A stretch of 64,000 nucleotides of DNA from Venturia oleaginea (GCA_013176395.1 JABMLP010000006.1:62001-126000); one strand, 5' to 3'; shown: positions 43,053 through 55,473, numbered from the stretch's first letter. A program made the numbers and translations. The notes: generated by a model from the sequence alone, not told the origin.

Positions 43053-43390
43053 TTACCCATCGTTTTTCCCACCCACCTTCCTCCCAATCGCCTCACTTTC
43101 CCAAAGCTCATCCCCTTCCAAAACAATCTTCCCCTCCCTCTCACAAATCCCCACAACACACCCCAAAACACTGACCCCCATCAACGCCCAACAGCTCACC
43201 CCAACAATACCCGCCTCCAACCCCAAACCGAATTCCACCCACCAAAAATCGGACCAGCCATCCTCATCCCACTCGATACCGACTGCGCAACACTATGTAT
43301 CGTACTTTGTTGGCATTTCTGGGAGAGGAGGAGCATGATACCGGTCCTTCTTTTTGGGTTGGAAAGAGAACGAGGGTATGTTGTGAGTCT
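43053..43390 (-). pseudogene. C-terminal relic of an MFS transporter
   Basis: The minus strand reads STIHSVAQSVSSGMRMAGPIFGGW, then, after a shift of frame at about 43238, VEFGLGLEAGIVGVSCWALMGVSVLGCVVGICEREG. That combination (a helix with SVSS..R..GPIFGGW followed by a final hydrophobic helix and a charged tail) is typical of the last two membrane segments of major-facilitator drug transporters. Nothing upstream (43400-44600) carries the rest of the transporter. A truncated remnant is the likely reading. Confidence 0.5.
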
Positions 43391-44605
43391 GGCGAGCTGG
43401 TGAGTTGAGTTGTCGTGATGGGAATAAGAATATTGATTACCTCAAGAATAGCTTTTAATCATCTCCTGAGATTGGGCATCTTTTGTGCGGTAAGTGTTTC
43501 AAAGGTATCCGTTGCTAGAATTCGCGGGTTGCATTATTTCCATGCTCGATGTATGATGCCGCAAGTGGTTATCTGATTCTCCTACAACGGGCTCGAGGCC
43601 AGAAGTAATGAGCTCCATGCATAATGGAATTCTTCTTTTCTTTTCGCGTTTTTACGCGAGGAAGTAGTACGGGATGGGAAAAATATAAGCTGAAATAGAC
43701 AAGAACTGCAAGAACAATTGCCGATTACGAATACTTCCACTGCGGCCTTCAAATCAGATATGAACCACGTCCCAGACATACACCGTGCGCTCTTACCCCG
43801 GTCAGTCTAGATTCGCTGCAAGAATTTATTCTCATTCTATTGGACAGAGTAGCAGAAAGCGTTCATCGGATTTATGATTCCAAAGCCTCCAGCCGCTTCT
43901 CGCCTAGAGATGAGTTTATTGAAGGAAGGCGGATTAATGTTACCAAGACCTCCATCATCGAGATAAAAATCGAGGTTTTACTACGTGAAAACTAAGCATA
44001 GAGATGAAAAAGAATCTGTGTGAACGCTTCTCTCTCCTGTCACCTTGAATATCTATTGTTGTGATAGAACCACAATCACTCTCCGGCCAAGAGTTACTGT
44101 TCTGACGGTCTCGCTCCGCTGCCGGTCAACTCCATGGCATGCAATACCAAGGTTGATCAGGAACCAGGTCCTTTGGCACTGTGGATGGCGAATTCCTGGT
44201 CAGTTTCTTGAGCAGTCCCAACGATGAAGGGGTATTACATACTGAAAACACACGTCGTAACTGTCCTCGATGCAATTATCACCAGGGTAAGCTCGGATCA
44301 GATCTCGGCGATAGATATTCGCGAAGCGAAGCGGTTTCCGAGTCCATTTCCTGTGAATGACCTATCCTTTTGTGAACGTCCTTTCGTACCAAAAAGGTGT
44401 GTTGATAGGCATCATTCGAGACCCAGATAGAACAGCGTTATTTAGCGCTCAGGCCTTGATACCAGAAAGATTGTATGCCAATGACATGACCTCTTTCAGC
44501 CTTGGTCTATGTTCACAAGTAGCAGCAGTATTGAGTTGGAGCGCTATTGAGATCGATGAAGGGTCTGCACCATTGTTGTGAGGCAAACCAGATGTAGCAG
44601 CCACT
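43391..44605. other. Intergenic region, no gene recognised
   Basis: 1.2 kb of mixed composition without a conserved coding pattern. Part may once have belonged to the transporter relic, but no further transporter motif was found. Confidence 0.45.
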
Positions 44606-45638
44606 TCATCCCTCTACGGCTTTCCACTCGACGCAAACAATCCACACCTCACCAGCAATCTCCTTATCCCAGCGAATGTGTCCAACGCCAACAACATCGC
44701 CAGCCTTCGGATCACTTTCAGAACTTCTCTTCCTTCCCGGTCCGGGTAGAATCAGCTTGACTTCTCTGCCATCAATCTCACCTTTGACAAGAAGCATGCC
44801 ATTTCTCACAGAGCCTGAAGTCTCCAGGATTCGAACTGGTGTCAGCTCGGGAACAGCACCTGCTAAAGACCTTCGGCTGTGTGTGTAGGAGTGCATTTGC
44901 GAGACATCAATAATCCATTGACGAGCTGTAGAGGCCATGCCTCCCGGTATGAACTTCTCTTTTCGCCTGTGTGGGGAGAAGACTTCGGGAAGGGGTTCTG
45001 ATGGTTCTACTGGCTGCGAAGGAGGCATGATGAATTGTGGGCGTGAGGCAGTCAGTGGATGCTGCATGTTCTGTTTGCCAACTGATGAACTATTTCCAGA
45101 GACGAACCTTCGAGGTGTAGCATGTTCGAAACCCAAGAGACGAGGCCGCTTGGGTGAGGACGGGTGTTCCTGTATCTCTTCTTCAAGACGAGTGTCGACA
45201 CGGTCCATGACCATGACATCGTCTTCATCGTCGCGTGCACCTTCTTGTGATGAATCTTCAATGATTTCTCTATATGCCTCTTGTCTTGGTTGTATGACTG
45301 CTGGCCTAGGCTTCGGAGGGGATGGTATAGGCACATGTTGTCTCTTGGGCTTTGCGAAGGCGAACTTGGGCGTCGCATTGAATTGCTGGGATCCTTTCGG
45401 TTTCGGCGTCACAAACTGCGTAGGAGATGGTCTCCTCAATGGTGCTTGCTCGGGGCGTTGAGGAGTGGCGATGGTTTGGAACCGGAGGTTGGAGGGAGGT
45501 TTCGGTGTCGCCTTCTCCTTGGGGGGCTTGCTGGTGATGAAGCGCCGAGGAGACGGAGTCTATCATCGCATTAGCATTGCCTTCCCAATGGAATGAATGA
45601 ATGGGGATGCTATAACGTACAGAAGGCGGTGCCGGCAT
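44606..45638 (-). CDS. Conserved fungal protein of unknown function, likely nuclear
   Basis: A short exon 45638-45621 (MPAPPS) joins exon 45559-44606 (donor GTACGT, branch CTAAT) to give 323 residues. The N-terminal 170 are disordered and rich in Pro, Lys and Arg (TPSPRRFITSKPPKEKATPKPP; SSPKRPRLLGF), then GMASTARQWIIDVSQMH opens a folded C-terminal domain with alternating beta-type strands (ILETSGSVRNGMLLVKGEIDGREVKLILPG; VVGVGHIRWDKEIAGEVWIVCVEWK), which could be an OB-like barrel. Basic patches and this fold would fit nucleic-acid binding, but that is inference. No named family recognised. Confidence 0.7.
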
Positions 45639-46295
45639 CTTCGTTGATAATTGCGCGCTGAGGGTAGCTCGAAGAGACGACGAGATGCATCGCGAGCTGA
45701 ACACGAACTCCACGTGACTGACACTTCAGCCTTTCTTAATTTCGACAGATTATTTACTCCCGACTGGTTTAGAAACTCATGCTCTTGTGACAGGAATCGT
45801 CATATTCATCAGGCCGATTGACTCAGTGTCATGGTTCTTGCTCTCTTTGAATCCATCCAGCCTCTGTTGAAGCCCCACGAATCTAAACATAGCCCACAAT
45901 CGCACTCACTTCTCGAATGTCGGTAAGCTAAAGATTATCTAAGATGATCTCTCTTGACTACCATATTCTGAACCAATGATAACGCGCGGGAAAGCTTTTC
46001 CACGACGAGGTTGGTGCTCTCAGCCACTAGCGCTCAGCCTTGCCATTGTCACACCAACCACACAAACCCAATCAGTGAGAGGAAGGCTAGGTCAATGGAA
46101 TAGAATAGATATATAACATCTCCCTCAGGGAGCCCTTGGGATTATCATTCGTATCATCCTATCAACAGTCTCTATTCATCCATCTCTACTTCATTGCTTC
46201 TTATACATATTGTAGAGCAACCAATCAGTACATACCATCATTCTCCCAGGGATACTTTGTTGCCAATCATCTATTAACTATCTCCGCTTTTTAAG
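45639..46295. promoter_or_regulatory. Divergent promoter of the 44.6-kb gene and the YDYP wall-protein gene
   Basis: 657 bp between divergent starts. A TATA-like ATATATAACA lies near 46108, about 190 bp before the wall-protein ATG, followed by a pyrimidine-rich leader (46140-46290). Confidence 0.5.
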
Positions 46296-47792
46296 ATGAT
46301 CACGTCAATCGGCCCATCCCTCCTCCTCGCCTTCGCAGCTTCCACTTCTGCAAAACCCCACGATTATCCTGGATACAGGAACACATCCACGCCCATCATA
46401 CCACCAAACACAACAACCCCTCACAATGCGGCGACATTTATTCAAATACCAAGCAAAAACTCAGGCTCATCCAAGCCTGTGATTATAGGACACGATTACC
46501 CAATCCCAGCAAGCGCAATCTCGGCCTCATCCAAGTCTGTGGTCGTAGGATACGATTACCCACACCCATCAAACATAGCCTCAGCCTTATCCAGGCCTGA
46601 GGTCACAAGATACGATTACCCAATCCCACCAAACACAACCTCAGCCTTTTCCAGGCCTGTGGTTACAGGATACGATCACCCACACCCATCAAACACAGCC
46701 TCAGCCTTATCCAGGCCTAAGGTCACAAAAAACAATTATTCAATCCCAGCAAACACAACCAGCGTCATACCCATCGAGCCAGACACAATAGCGACCTCCA
46801 TATCTCTCAATCACGGAAATGGATACGAATATCCCACTCTTCCATCATCATCGTCCACACCAATGAGTTCTTCAACTTCCCCAATTGTGACTTCGATAAA
46901 CTACAGCTACCCACCCGCCCACATCACAATCCCCACCGCCCCAGTAAAGTCTAACAAAACCTCAACTTCCACCTCCTCGACCTATGGATACGGATACGAT
47001 TCCCCGGCTCCTCACCCAGATATTACAACCCCTATCGTCCCGGTAAATCCTATCACGAGCTCGATTTCCACCTCAGCTGATGGATACGGATATGATACCC
47101 CGGCTCCTCATGACACCCCAGCTCTATATCTAAATATCACAATCCCGATCGCTTCGATAAAACCAATCACCACCTCAACCTCCTTACCCTCATCCTATGG
47201 CTACGACTTACCCTCTCCTCCCTTCCCAGTGAATAGCACTATTATCGCCTCAGTAAAGCCTATTACAACCTCAACTCCCCCAACTTCAGCACACGGATAC
47301 GACTACCCCTCTCCTCCCTTCCCAGTGAACAGCACCATCATCGCCCCAATAGAACCCACCTCCAGCTCAACTTCCTCATCCTCAGCCCAAGGCTACGAAT
47401 ACTCTTCAGCCCCCTTCCCAGTCGATAGCACTATTATCGCATCAGTAAAGCCTACTACAACTTCAACCTCAGCCCAAGGCTACGGCTACAGCTACCCCTC
47501 TCCTCCCATCCCATTAGACAGCACCAGCACCGCACCAGTAAACCCAATCACCACCAGCCCATCGAACAGCGCAGTGACGGGATATGGATATGTTGCGCCA
47601 ACTGGACACAGTTCTTCGACGACGATTTCAGTGGCTGTGAGTAGCCGCACGACGGGGGCGGCAATTGTACCGACGACGAGTGTGAGTCCGGTGGGCACCA
47701 CTAATGGTGCTTCTTCTTCGTCTTCTTCTTTAACAATGGCGAGGATGGGATCAGTTGTTTTGGGTGCAGTTATTGCTGTGGTGTTGATTTGA
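46296..47792 (+). CDS. Secreted, probably GPI-anchored wall protein built of YDYP repeats
   Basis: A single-exon frame of 498 residues. The N-terminus has a signal peptide (SIGPSLLLAFAASTSA, cleaved before KPHDY). Block A (about 46441-46755) has 20-residue units ending in YDYP, alternating two subtypes (YPIPxNTTSA and YPHPSNxASALSRP). Block B (about 47215-47540) has roughly 32-residue units with PPFPVNSTIIA..PITTSTS..GYDY. Ser/Thr/Pro content is very high, with many NST-type N-glycosylation sites. The C-terminus ends with a Ser stretch and a short hydrophobic tail (GSVVLGAVIAVVLI), the layout of a GPI signal. Cysteines are absent. The likely role is wall structure or adhesion. No named family is recognised. 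Confidence 0.85.
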   Translation: MITSIGPSLLLAFAASTSAKPHDYPGYRNTSTPIIPPNTTTPHNAATFIQIPSKNSGSSKPVIIGHDYPIPASAISASSKSVVVGYDYPHPSNIASALSRPEVTRYDYPIPPNTTSAFSRPVVTGYDHPHPSNTASALSRPKVTKNNYSIPANTTSVIPIEPDTIATSISLNHGNGYEYPTLPSSSSTPMSSSTSPIVTSINYSYPPAHITIPTAPVKSNKTSTSTSSTYGYGYDSPAPHPDITTPIVPVNPITSSISTSADGYGYDTPAPHDTPALYLNITIPIASIKPITTSTSLPSSYGYDLPSPPFPVNSTIIASVKPITTSTPPTSAHGYDYPSPPFPVNSTIIAPIEPTSSSTSSSSAQGYEYSSAPFPVDSTIIASVKPTTTSTSAQGYGYSYPSPPIPLDSTSTAPVNPITTSPSNSAVTGYGYVAPTGHSSSTTISVAVSSRTTGAAIVPTTSVSPVGTTNGASSSSSSLTMARMGSVVLGAVIAVVLI

Positions 47793-49384
47793 ATTTTTGA
47801 GTGATTTGATGAAGTTTACGGAGGTTTTTGAAAGGCCCATTGATTTTGGAAGTTGGAAGGGATATCACTAGGCGCTGGAGTTCGGGGCTGGAAAGAGTGT
47901 AAGGTCATGGACATGGGCAAGGACAAGGCAATGATTGGATCTTGAAATAAGATGAAATAGATAGTAATGCTATGGATAATACGCAACCGATTGCAATGCG
48001 TGATTGAGGGAAGTGTGAACCATAGTGATCATCTTGAAAAATTCTCTGAAAGGGCGACTTGAAGACTTGTGAATAAATGGAATGGTCCTGGCATTCCTCG
48101 TGGACAATGGCAGAGCGGGGCGGAGGCATTTAAAAACAAAGGCCGTTCATCAATCTCGACTAGCATATCCAGGTTGAAAATACTTGGGAAAGAGGATATG
48201 AATAAATCGTTGTTAGAACGTAGCGAAGCCCACCCCATAGTATCTTACACTTCACCAAACCCCCAAACACCGTGTCACAACGCCTTGAGCAAGAAGAGTA
48301 GTTGAAGAAATAAGAAAGGTCGTTAGCAGTTGTACTTGAGCACATACTCGATGGTGTATCGAAAGAGACTCAGCTTTCGCGATTGAAGAGAATGAGAATG
48401 GGCTGGCCACGGCAATTTCTCACCAGCCTTCGCACCAAGACTTCAGCTGAACAGAATCACCTTGACGCTTGGGTTCCTGGTACAATTACATCAATTTCCC
48501 GGGAAGAGAGGAGAGAAACCGAAGGGGAAATCATGCCTTCGAACGGTTGAAGAACAAGGAGGAAAGAGGGCGCGACGTGTTGTTGTTCGAGCATTGGTCC
48601 AGGGATATTGCTGGTAGGATCAGGTCGGGACTCGGGACCGTTCCTGTAACCATCTCCACCGCGGCCGAACCAGGCACAAAGTCGGACCTACTGTGTCTGT
48701 CATGTTTGATCCAGGGGTTTGTTGTGGTCGACCTCTTCTGGATGTTAGTCGGCCGTTATTTTTCTCTGTTGTGAGACGCGTCTTGCTCCACAGATGGCGG
48801 GAAGTTGCAGCGTTGCAGCGTTGCAGCGTTGAAGCGTTGCAGCAGTTGCAGCAGTTGCAGAAGGGACAGAAGACGGTGTTGATGCGTCTGGAGTATGGAC
48901 GAAGACGGGCATCGTGGTACGGATGATTGTTGGGTCACTTGGGTGGGTTCTGGCTGGCACGGCTGGGAACTGGCAGTGGGAACAGAGCGAGTGTTTTACA
49001 TGTTTCGATCTGCTCTCGTCAATCGCGTCAGGCGTCATGCCCCCCCAGCGGGGCCCAGCCATCGCCAGCCACCCCGCTGAAAACAGTCCAAGCTCCCGTC
49101 CAGAATAACAAACATCGACTTCTCCAAAGACTCCATGGTCGATAGTCGACGATGCGATATTGAAACCCTTCCCAGTGCGACGCGACGCGAGATGAGAATG
49201 GCCTGAGGACAGACGTCTACTAACAAAAACAGCACCGCCCCGGCTTGAGCATTCCCCATCATTCGCTTGCTTCCGTAGGACAAGGCACTCGGACAGAGGA
49301 CCCTATTATACCCACATTCCCTAGATCATCGCAATCCAATCCCTCCAGGCAACACGTCCAATTCTCCGAGACCATCCAGCTGCC
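47793..49384. other. Intergenic region with GTTGCAG repeats
   Basis: 1.6 kb between two plus-strand genes. Apart from the GTTGCAGC repeat at 48804-48860 and a pyrimidine/C-rich leader just before the next ATG, no coding pattern is seen. Confidence 0.5.
48804..48860 (+). repeat. GTTGCAGC / GTTGCAGCA microsatellite
   Basis: About seven units of GTTGCAGC (8 nt) and GTTGCAGCA (9 nt), one of them mutated to GTTGAAGC. The alternation of unit sizes shows repeat slippage. Confidence 0.9.
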
Positions 49385-52300
49385 ATGGTCCGTTCAAAGA
49401 TCACGAAGCTCGCTGCTGTCAACCACACGGCCGGCATCTTCTCAGACATGACTGTTGACGGCCCTGAGATAGGCACCCTCGTGTGCATCGTCGACCGGGC
49501 GAAGAACCTGCCCAATCGACGGTCAATGGGAAAGCAGGATCCATACTGCGCGTGTCGGTTGGGAAAGGAAGCGAAGAAGACCAAGACGGACAAGAGGGGA
49601 GGTCAAACTCCGAGATGGTAAGCCCCGTCATGCTATTCGACTCAAGCTTTCTACTGACGCTCCAGACAGGGACCAGGAACTGAGATTCACCGTTCACGAT
49701 TCCCCCGACTACTACACTCTCAAGGTGTCCGTATTCAACGACGACAAGAAGACCGAGTTGATTGGGGAGACGTGGGTCAAGCTCGAGGATGTTATCGTGC
49801 CTGGTGGAGGCCAAAATGACATCTGGCACAACCTCAATTGCAAGGGCAAATACGCAGGAGAGGTCCGGCTGGAGATGACATACTACGACTCACGTCCCAA
49901 ACCCGAGAAACCCGTTGCAGAGACTCCGCGAGAGACGTCAGGCTCCGTTCCCGTGAAGAGAAGACCTTTGCCAAACAATCCGGGAAGCGTCACGAACTCG
50001 CCCCATGAGAGATTGGCTGCCTCGGGACCACGAGAACTGGGAACTCCCTCGCGTCCGATCCAGCCTATTGCGCGTTCTTCAGGAAGTACCCCCAGCAGCC
50101 AGCGGCGAACTGTGCAAAACAATCAACAGCCTCAGCCCGCCGAATCGAGGAAGCCAGTCGCTTCCGAGCGCTTCTATCCAGAAACTCCAGATGATCCATT
50201 CATTCGGCAGCCGGTGCACCACCAACAGCCCCAGGAGCTATACCATGACCAGCGCTCGAATTCGGGTTACACTGCTCCACCAAACCCGGAGCCTTCTTAC
50301 ATAGGAATAGGAGGTTCAAACATCGAACTCCCCGAATTACCACCCATGAGTAATAACCGTAGACCGCCTCCCCAGCCCAGCTACGCGCTCGCGAGTAACG
50401 ATCAACCACCGCAACATTCAGCACCTTCTCCATACCAGCCGCGACCTCAACAGCCGCCTCCAGCATTGCACCACTCGCACTCTGCGCCTGCTGTGCCCGT
50501 GCAGCCTTACGAAGTCTCACCACTTCGACAAAGCTTTCAGCATACACAATCGGACAGTTGCATGCATCATGGACAGTCAATGCAGGCAAGCTATGAGGAG
50601 GTGCCAGAGCCTGAATACGATCCATATTCGGGACAACAGCCGCTGTTCAGCTCTCCGCCTCAGCAACAATTCATCCAGCAAGCTCCACAACAGTCAAGTC
50701 CTGCATACACTGGATTTGATGAACTCGATAGACCCAATGGATACAGCCCACCCAAACAAGCAGCCGTGGAACAATATTCACAACCTCCGCCGCCTGCTGT
50801 ACACGAGCTTCCACCTCCGCCTCCAGCACATCGCGATAGTACTCCGAATGCTGTCACGAGGCATCGCCCTTCTCGTTCACGCCAGGGATCTGAGTCACAA
50901 GAGTATCAGTCTGAATATGCTCCAGCTCCGTTGAATATTGCCTCTGCGCGAGAGGCGCAGAATCAGGTGATGTATCAAGAGCCTCAACAGGACTATGAAT
51001 ATTCTCCGGCATATGGCACTCCAGTTTCCGATCGCCATGGTAGGAGAAACACAGATCCTACCTGGAGCTCGCCAACCGAGTTACAGCCTTATCGACCAAG
51101 AGCGTCGTCAGGCGATGCAGTGCAGAGACGCCCTGTCTCTCGCGGTGACGACCCATACACTCTTCCCCCTAGCCATCCCGACTATCATAGTCCGACGACT
51201 AGCAGCCCACCTGTCCGATTTCCAAATGAGCGACGACAGAGCAACACCCGACAACCGAATGTGTATAATCCCGTACCAGAACGGCCTCTCCCCATCGAGT
51301 CACATTCTCAGCCCATCACGCCCACAAGAGCGACTCGTTACTATCAACCTCAGCCTTTGGTAGCTAAGACTGTTCATACACCTCCAAGATCGTTGTATTC
51401 GAATCACCACCATGCAGCCAGTGAGCCGTATCTGCCTCCGGTAAATTACCAGACCCCACCAACGCAGCATCCACTTTCGCGCGAAGTCCCAGTAGGACCC
51501 GATTCGTCACCAAATCCATACGTAGGAAGCGTGCAGCCTACTCCACCAAGAGCTCCTTCAAATACGGCCAGTACTGCGGTACTGTATTCTGCGAATCGCC
51601 AGACTCGTCCACAAAATCGTAGTACGCCTACCTTGCGAAAATCTGTATCCCCTCAGCCTCCGCCAGCTCAGCGGCCCAGGAGCACGCTGTTTGGTCCTGA
51701 TGATTTTGATCAATTCAACCCAGCAGCACGTTCAACATCCTCACTTGCCAATAACCCGGCTACAAGTGGTCCAGGAACGCCAAATACAGGAACTGGATCA
51801 CAACAACCGTCCCCATATGATGGTGGAAAGATTATCGATTTCCATGGCAGAGAGATCGATCCAAGTGATAGACTGCCGGAAACCAGCTGGGCTCCAGAGC
51901 CAGAGTCACGAGGAGTGAGCAAAGAGAAGCCTGTACGAGACCGCATTGGTCTTACTGGTGCGCGAGGACCAAGTCCGCGAGATTCTTTCGGCGGAAGTGC
52001 AACCGGCAGGTTCCGTGGTGGGAGCACAAGTGGCTCCCATATGGCATATGGCAGTCCTGCTTCGTCAACTCGAGAAAGCCCGTCAGCTACGACCATAGTC
52101 ACGAAGAGTGGAAATCCGATGATTCGCGCTCGATTAAAGAGGAAGGAACGCCCTCATTCTGTGGCGGATGTGCAAAGTATGCCTCAGCAGGGTGTCAATC
52201 AGCCGTTTCGCGATATTCCAAATCCCCCTGCTGCTATGAGTCCTGGCAGTTATGGTGCTGGCAGTCCTTCTTATGGCAGCAGCAATGCTCTTGCAAAGCA

Positions 52301-52613
52301 TCGAGGCAGTTTCTCGAACGAATACGATAATAAAAATTCTTACCGTGGAAGCGCAGGATATGCCGGATCTCCTGCTGGACTCGCGGGATATACTGGTCGA
52401 GGCGCAGGTGCTCCACACATTCCTGCCAAGGTGCCTTTCCAGAATGAAGCTGCGTATGGAGCGAACGGCGGGGCGGTTTATGGGAGGAATGTTTATGATC
52501 AGCCAGGTGGTGGGATGGATGCTTTGAGCAGGGAGATAAGTAATATTGATATTGGGAGCGGACGTGGGAGGGTGCCTAGGAATAGGATGCTAGGGTTTAA
52601 TTCGGAGCAATAA
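49385..52613 (+). CDS. C2-domain, proline-rich protein of the Inn1/Fic1 cytokinesis type
   Basis: Exons 49385-49617 and 49670-52613 give 1,058 residues (donor GTAAGC, branch CTGAC, acceptor GACAG). Residues about 25-165 form a C2 domain (GTLVCIVDRAKNLPNRRSMGKQDPYC; LKVSVFNDDKKTELIGETWVKLEDV; GKYAGEVRLEMTYYD). The remaining 890 are disordered and full of Pro, Gln, Ser and Tyr, with many PxxP motifs able to bind SH3 domains. In yeasts, Inn1 and Fic1 have this plan and link the actomyosin ring to septum formation through SH3 proteins. The tail here is much longer than in yeast. Assignment is by domain plan; function in this fungus is inference. Confidence 0.82.
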
Positions 52614-53994
52614 TTATGAGGCCAGGTTGAAGAGAAGTGTATGACGGTACGTGGTGCTATGATATAGCAAGTTCTTTTGGGCATTGTTTGGTCTTTTTCT
52701 CGCATTTTGGGAAGGCGTTTGTTCGATTCTGGATGCGGAGGTAGAAATCTCCTCGAGGCTTGTCCGTTTTTAGACGAGTTTGAGGAGAATGCTTCGTTGC
52801 ATCGATGTCGGCGGTCGTGGCTCTTGTTCAGATTATAATAGAATGGATGAGGTCCATCGTGTCTGTGTTTGCTTGGTACTGAAAACTTCTCTCACAAGTC
52901 ATGCCATTGAATTGAGACTGTACCGATATCCGTCTTGGATCTCATTTGGACTCGGTGCTTTTCTTCCTCCAGAAGAAAAGGAAAGTCGATCAACGTCAGA
53001 AACATGGGTCAAAAGTAAATTTTTCTGGTCCTGCGATTTTCCTTCATATTGAAGAGCTTGCGTCATGAGTGTTGACTTATTTCTATCCGGTACGAGATTT
53101 GATGTTCCACTTGATTCCGAGCCCTTCCTTTCTTTTTCAAAAGTTACATTGCGTTTTTGGAATGTAGGGTTAACTGAGATTATGGAACGAAAGAGGGCTG
53201 AGGAGAGAGATGAGGTATCTTTTGACGTATCCGCTTGAGGTGATACTCCTCCGCCAGGAGATTGTAGGGTATACATTCACTATCCCAGGCTTAGGGAAGG
53301 ATGGAGCTGGAATCCATAGTCTGGGTCGGTCTGTTTTCAAGAGAACTCATCGTAAGGTGTGGACTTTTTGCTCGGGATAGCGGGGTTCGTGAGTGCCTTT
53401 TTCTTTTTCTCCAGTTTAGAACTTTGTGTTGTGATGGGGAGGAGGGAGGATTTAGAATGAGGTGCATCAGAATGTGGTTCAATGGGTGGAATGGGGTGGA
53501 TTGTGATGGGGTTGTGGTTTTGGTTGTCGTATGATAGATACATTCGGATGGCCCGATTTCATCTGGGGTGCCTGTGAGGCTTTGGAAATACTTTCAAAGT
53601 TTCTTGCATACTTGTATTTAAGTGAGTGGGATGAGCTGGGGGAGTGAGTAGTGTCGGAAGTGGAAAGATCTAGGAAGTGCTACCATACCTCTTGACGAAG
53701 CATCTCGAAGAATTTCAGAGACACTATATATCCTCTATCAGGTCCCTTCACGAGATGGGGAACCAGCCACCAAGCGATCAGTTAAAAAGAAATTCCTCGC
53801 CCCTCGTCGACATGATTGGCGTCACTTATTAGGCATGTAGGTACCCGCGCCCGCGTGGTGCGATGCGGCACAGTACGACCGAGAAAAAATGATTGTACTA
53901 CTCTGTTGAGCTGTCAGCATATATGAATCTGTGACCGCTCGCCAAAGAGAATTTCCTCATGCTCCACCAATAGCTAGACTCCATCACAATCTTG
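52614..53994. other. Intergenic region, no gene recognised
   Basis: 1.4 kb with no family or spliced gene that I can support. A T/C-rich stretch near 53398-53412 and a GTGG-rich run near 53480-53525 are the only composition changes. Confidence 0.45.
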
Positions 53995-54658
53995 ATGGCG
54001 CGATTGTTTTTGCCACCCACTTCATTCCTCATTTCTATCCCGCTGCTTTTGGAATCGTTGGTTGCGTTGATACTTTCGACTGTGTATTTCGTTCTAACGA
54101 GGGATGGGCTTGTGATGTATACTGTCGTCTGTGTTTGTCTTCTCTCTTTATCCCGGTTTGTTGGGGAGGTGAGCTAATGGGGTTGGTAGGCAGCGTTGTC
54201 TTTGGCGTATACTATCCTCGATGTCATTTGCATTCTTCACCACGCGATCAAAGATCGACCTGATACACCTTCATGGCGCCTCATACCTCGAAGAAGAGTG
54301 CTATGCCATCTCTTCATTGTGCTGTTCTTGGGTTTGGGGCTGTGGATGCTGAACAAATCGCACAGCATGATTGAGCACACAAAGAGCTGGGAGAGTATGG
54401 TAGACTATCATAAGAGAAATGGCAACACAAAGCTCTGGAAAGCTGTGGGAGTTTTTACAGTCATGCTTTTGTGAGTTGATTTTTTGGTAGGGCGTGTGGG
54501 ATGGACGTGCTAACGATGAATGCAGGATCAATCATTTGATTATGTGTATTGTTGGGTTGTTTGAGGTAAGGGCGAGGAGATTGACCAGGGAGAGGGCGAG
54601 AATACGATACGAGGAGGAGATGAGGTTGGGGACGTTGGAGGAGAGGGTTTTTGTCTGA
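53995..54658 (+). CDS. Small integral membrane protein with four predicted helices
   Basis: Three exons: 53995 to about 54126, 54190-54470 and 54526-54658, about 181 residues. Helices: FLISIPLLLESLVALILSTVYFVLT, ALSLAYTILDVICILHHAI, VLCHLFIVLFLGLGLWML, and LWKAVGVFTVMLL joined across intron 2 to INHLIMCIVGLFEV. The cytosolic-type tail is a charged helix (ARRLTRERARIRYEEEMRLGTLEE). Intron 2 is textbook (GTGAGT, GCTAAC, GCAG) and keeps frame. The first intron has a good branch and TAG acceptor at 54188-54189, but its donor (GTCTGT) is weak. The family is not recognised; it resembles small MARVEL-like fungal membrane proteins in layout only. Confidence 0.7.
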
Positions 54659-55473
54659 GATTGGCGTTGTCGATGTATGATGGGATTTGCTAGACTCTGT
54701 GTATATGCCAAACACGAAGAAAAAACTTCTGCGACCTGTAACGGTATAGATGATTTTGGAAATTCAAAGTTTTCTACATTGTCCGTCCAAGGAATGCGAT
54801 GTGTATATGGCTCAGTCGAGACATTAAGAACTATTTCAAACACATCGTATTCCTGCCCTCTTCCATCGGTACCTACCCAGTAAGACCAGATCGAAAGTTG
54901 CCGAAGTGTCTGTCCCAGATCCGCATGGGAAAGCTCCGAGCTGATACGTGGTACCGAACACGCGCAGATAAGTCTCGCGAATGACTACTTCCGAAGTTCA
55001 AGAGGGTGTAATTTTGGCGTCCCGTGTGTCGTGGTGTGTTCAGGTATGCTGCTTCTGGCTCTTGGGCGGTGTCTCTGTGGGGTAGGGGACATAGCGGTGA
55101 TTCATTCCTGGAATGTGTTTTATGTGTATCCAATGGATAGGCGATTTATTGCTTTTACGGTCCACGGGTGTTGTGAGTGTTCGCTGTGTTTTAGCGCTCT
55201 TCGCTGACAAAAAGTGGAGCTTGCCACCTTGGTTTTCGCTCAGACCCCACCACCAGACAATTTCAACTCTCGCTCTCTCTATAAGATCTCCTCTTCCGCC
55301 CTTTACTGGACCCCCCATCGCCAGTAGCTGTTTCTGCAATCTCGAGTCCCTCTGCCTCCCTGGGCAGCTTGAACGAAGGCTTGACCTCATAAACCGCCCA
55401 AAAATCCTCTCTGCGGGGTATTTACGAACACACAAGCCCGACAAAGAGCCAGTCTCTTTAAACCACCGCAAAT
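54659..55473. promoter_or_regulatory. Promoter and pyrimidine-rich leader of eEF2
   Basis: The 815 bp upstream of eEF2. TATAAGATC lies at 55280-55288, followed by a CT-rich stretch (55286-55370), the typical start region of highly expressed translation genes in filamentous fungi. Confidence 0.55.

Noticed and set aside
44823..44845. GATTCGAACTGG as a possible tRNA B box on the minus strand
   Set aside because: It lies within a coding exon and no cloverleaf can be drawn around it.
46441..46755. Regular 60-bp repeats that could suggest a CRISPR-like array
   Set aside because: The repeats lie in one open frame of a secreted protein, have no unique spacers and the host is a eukaryote.
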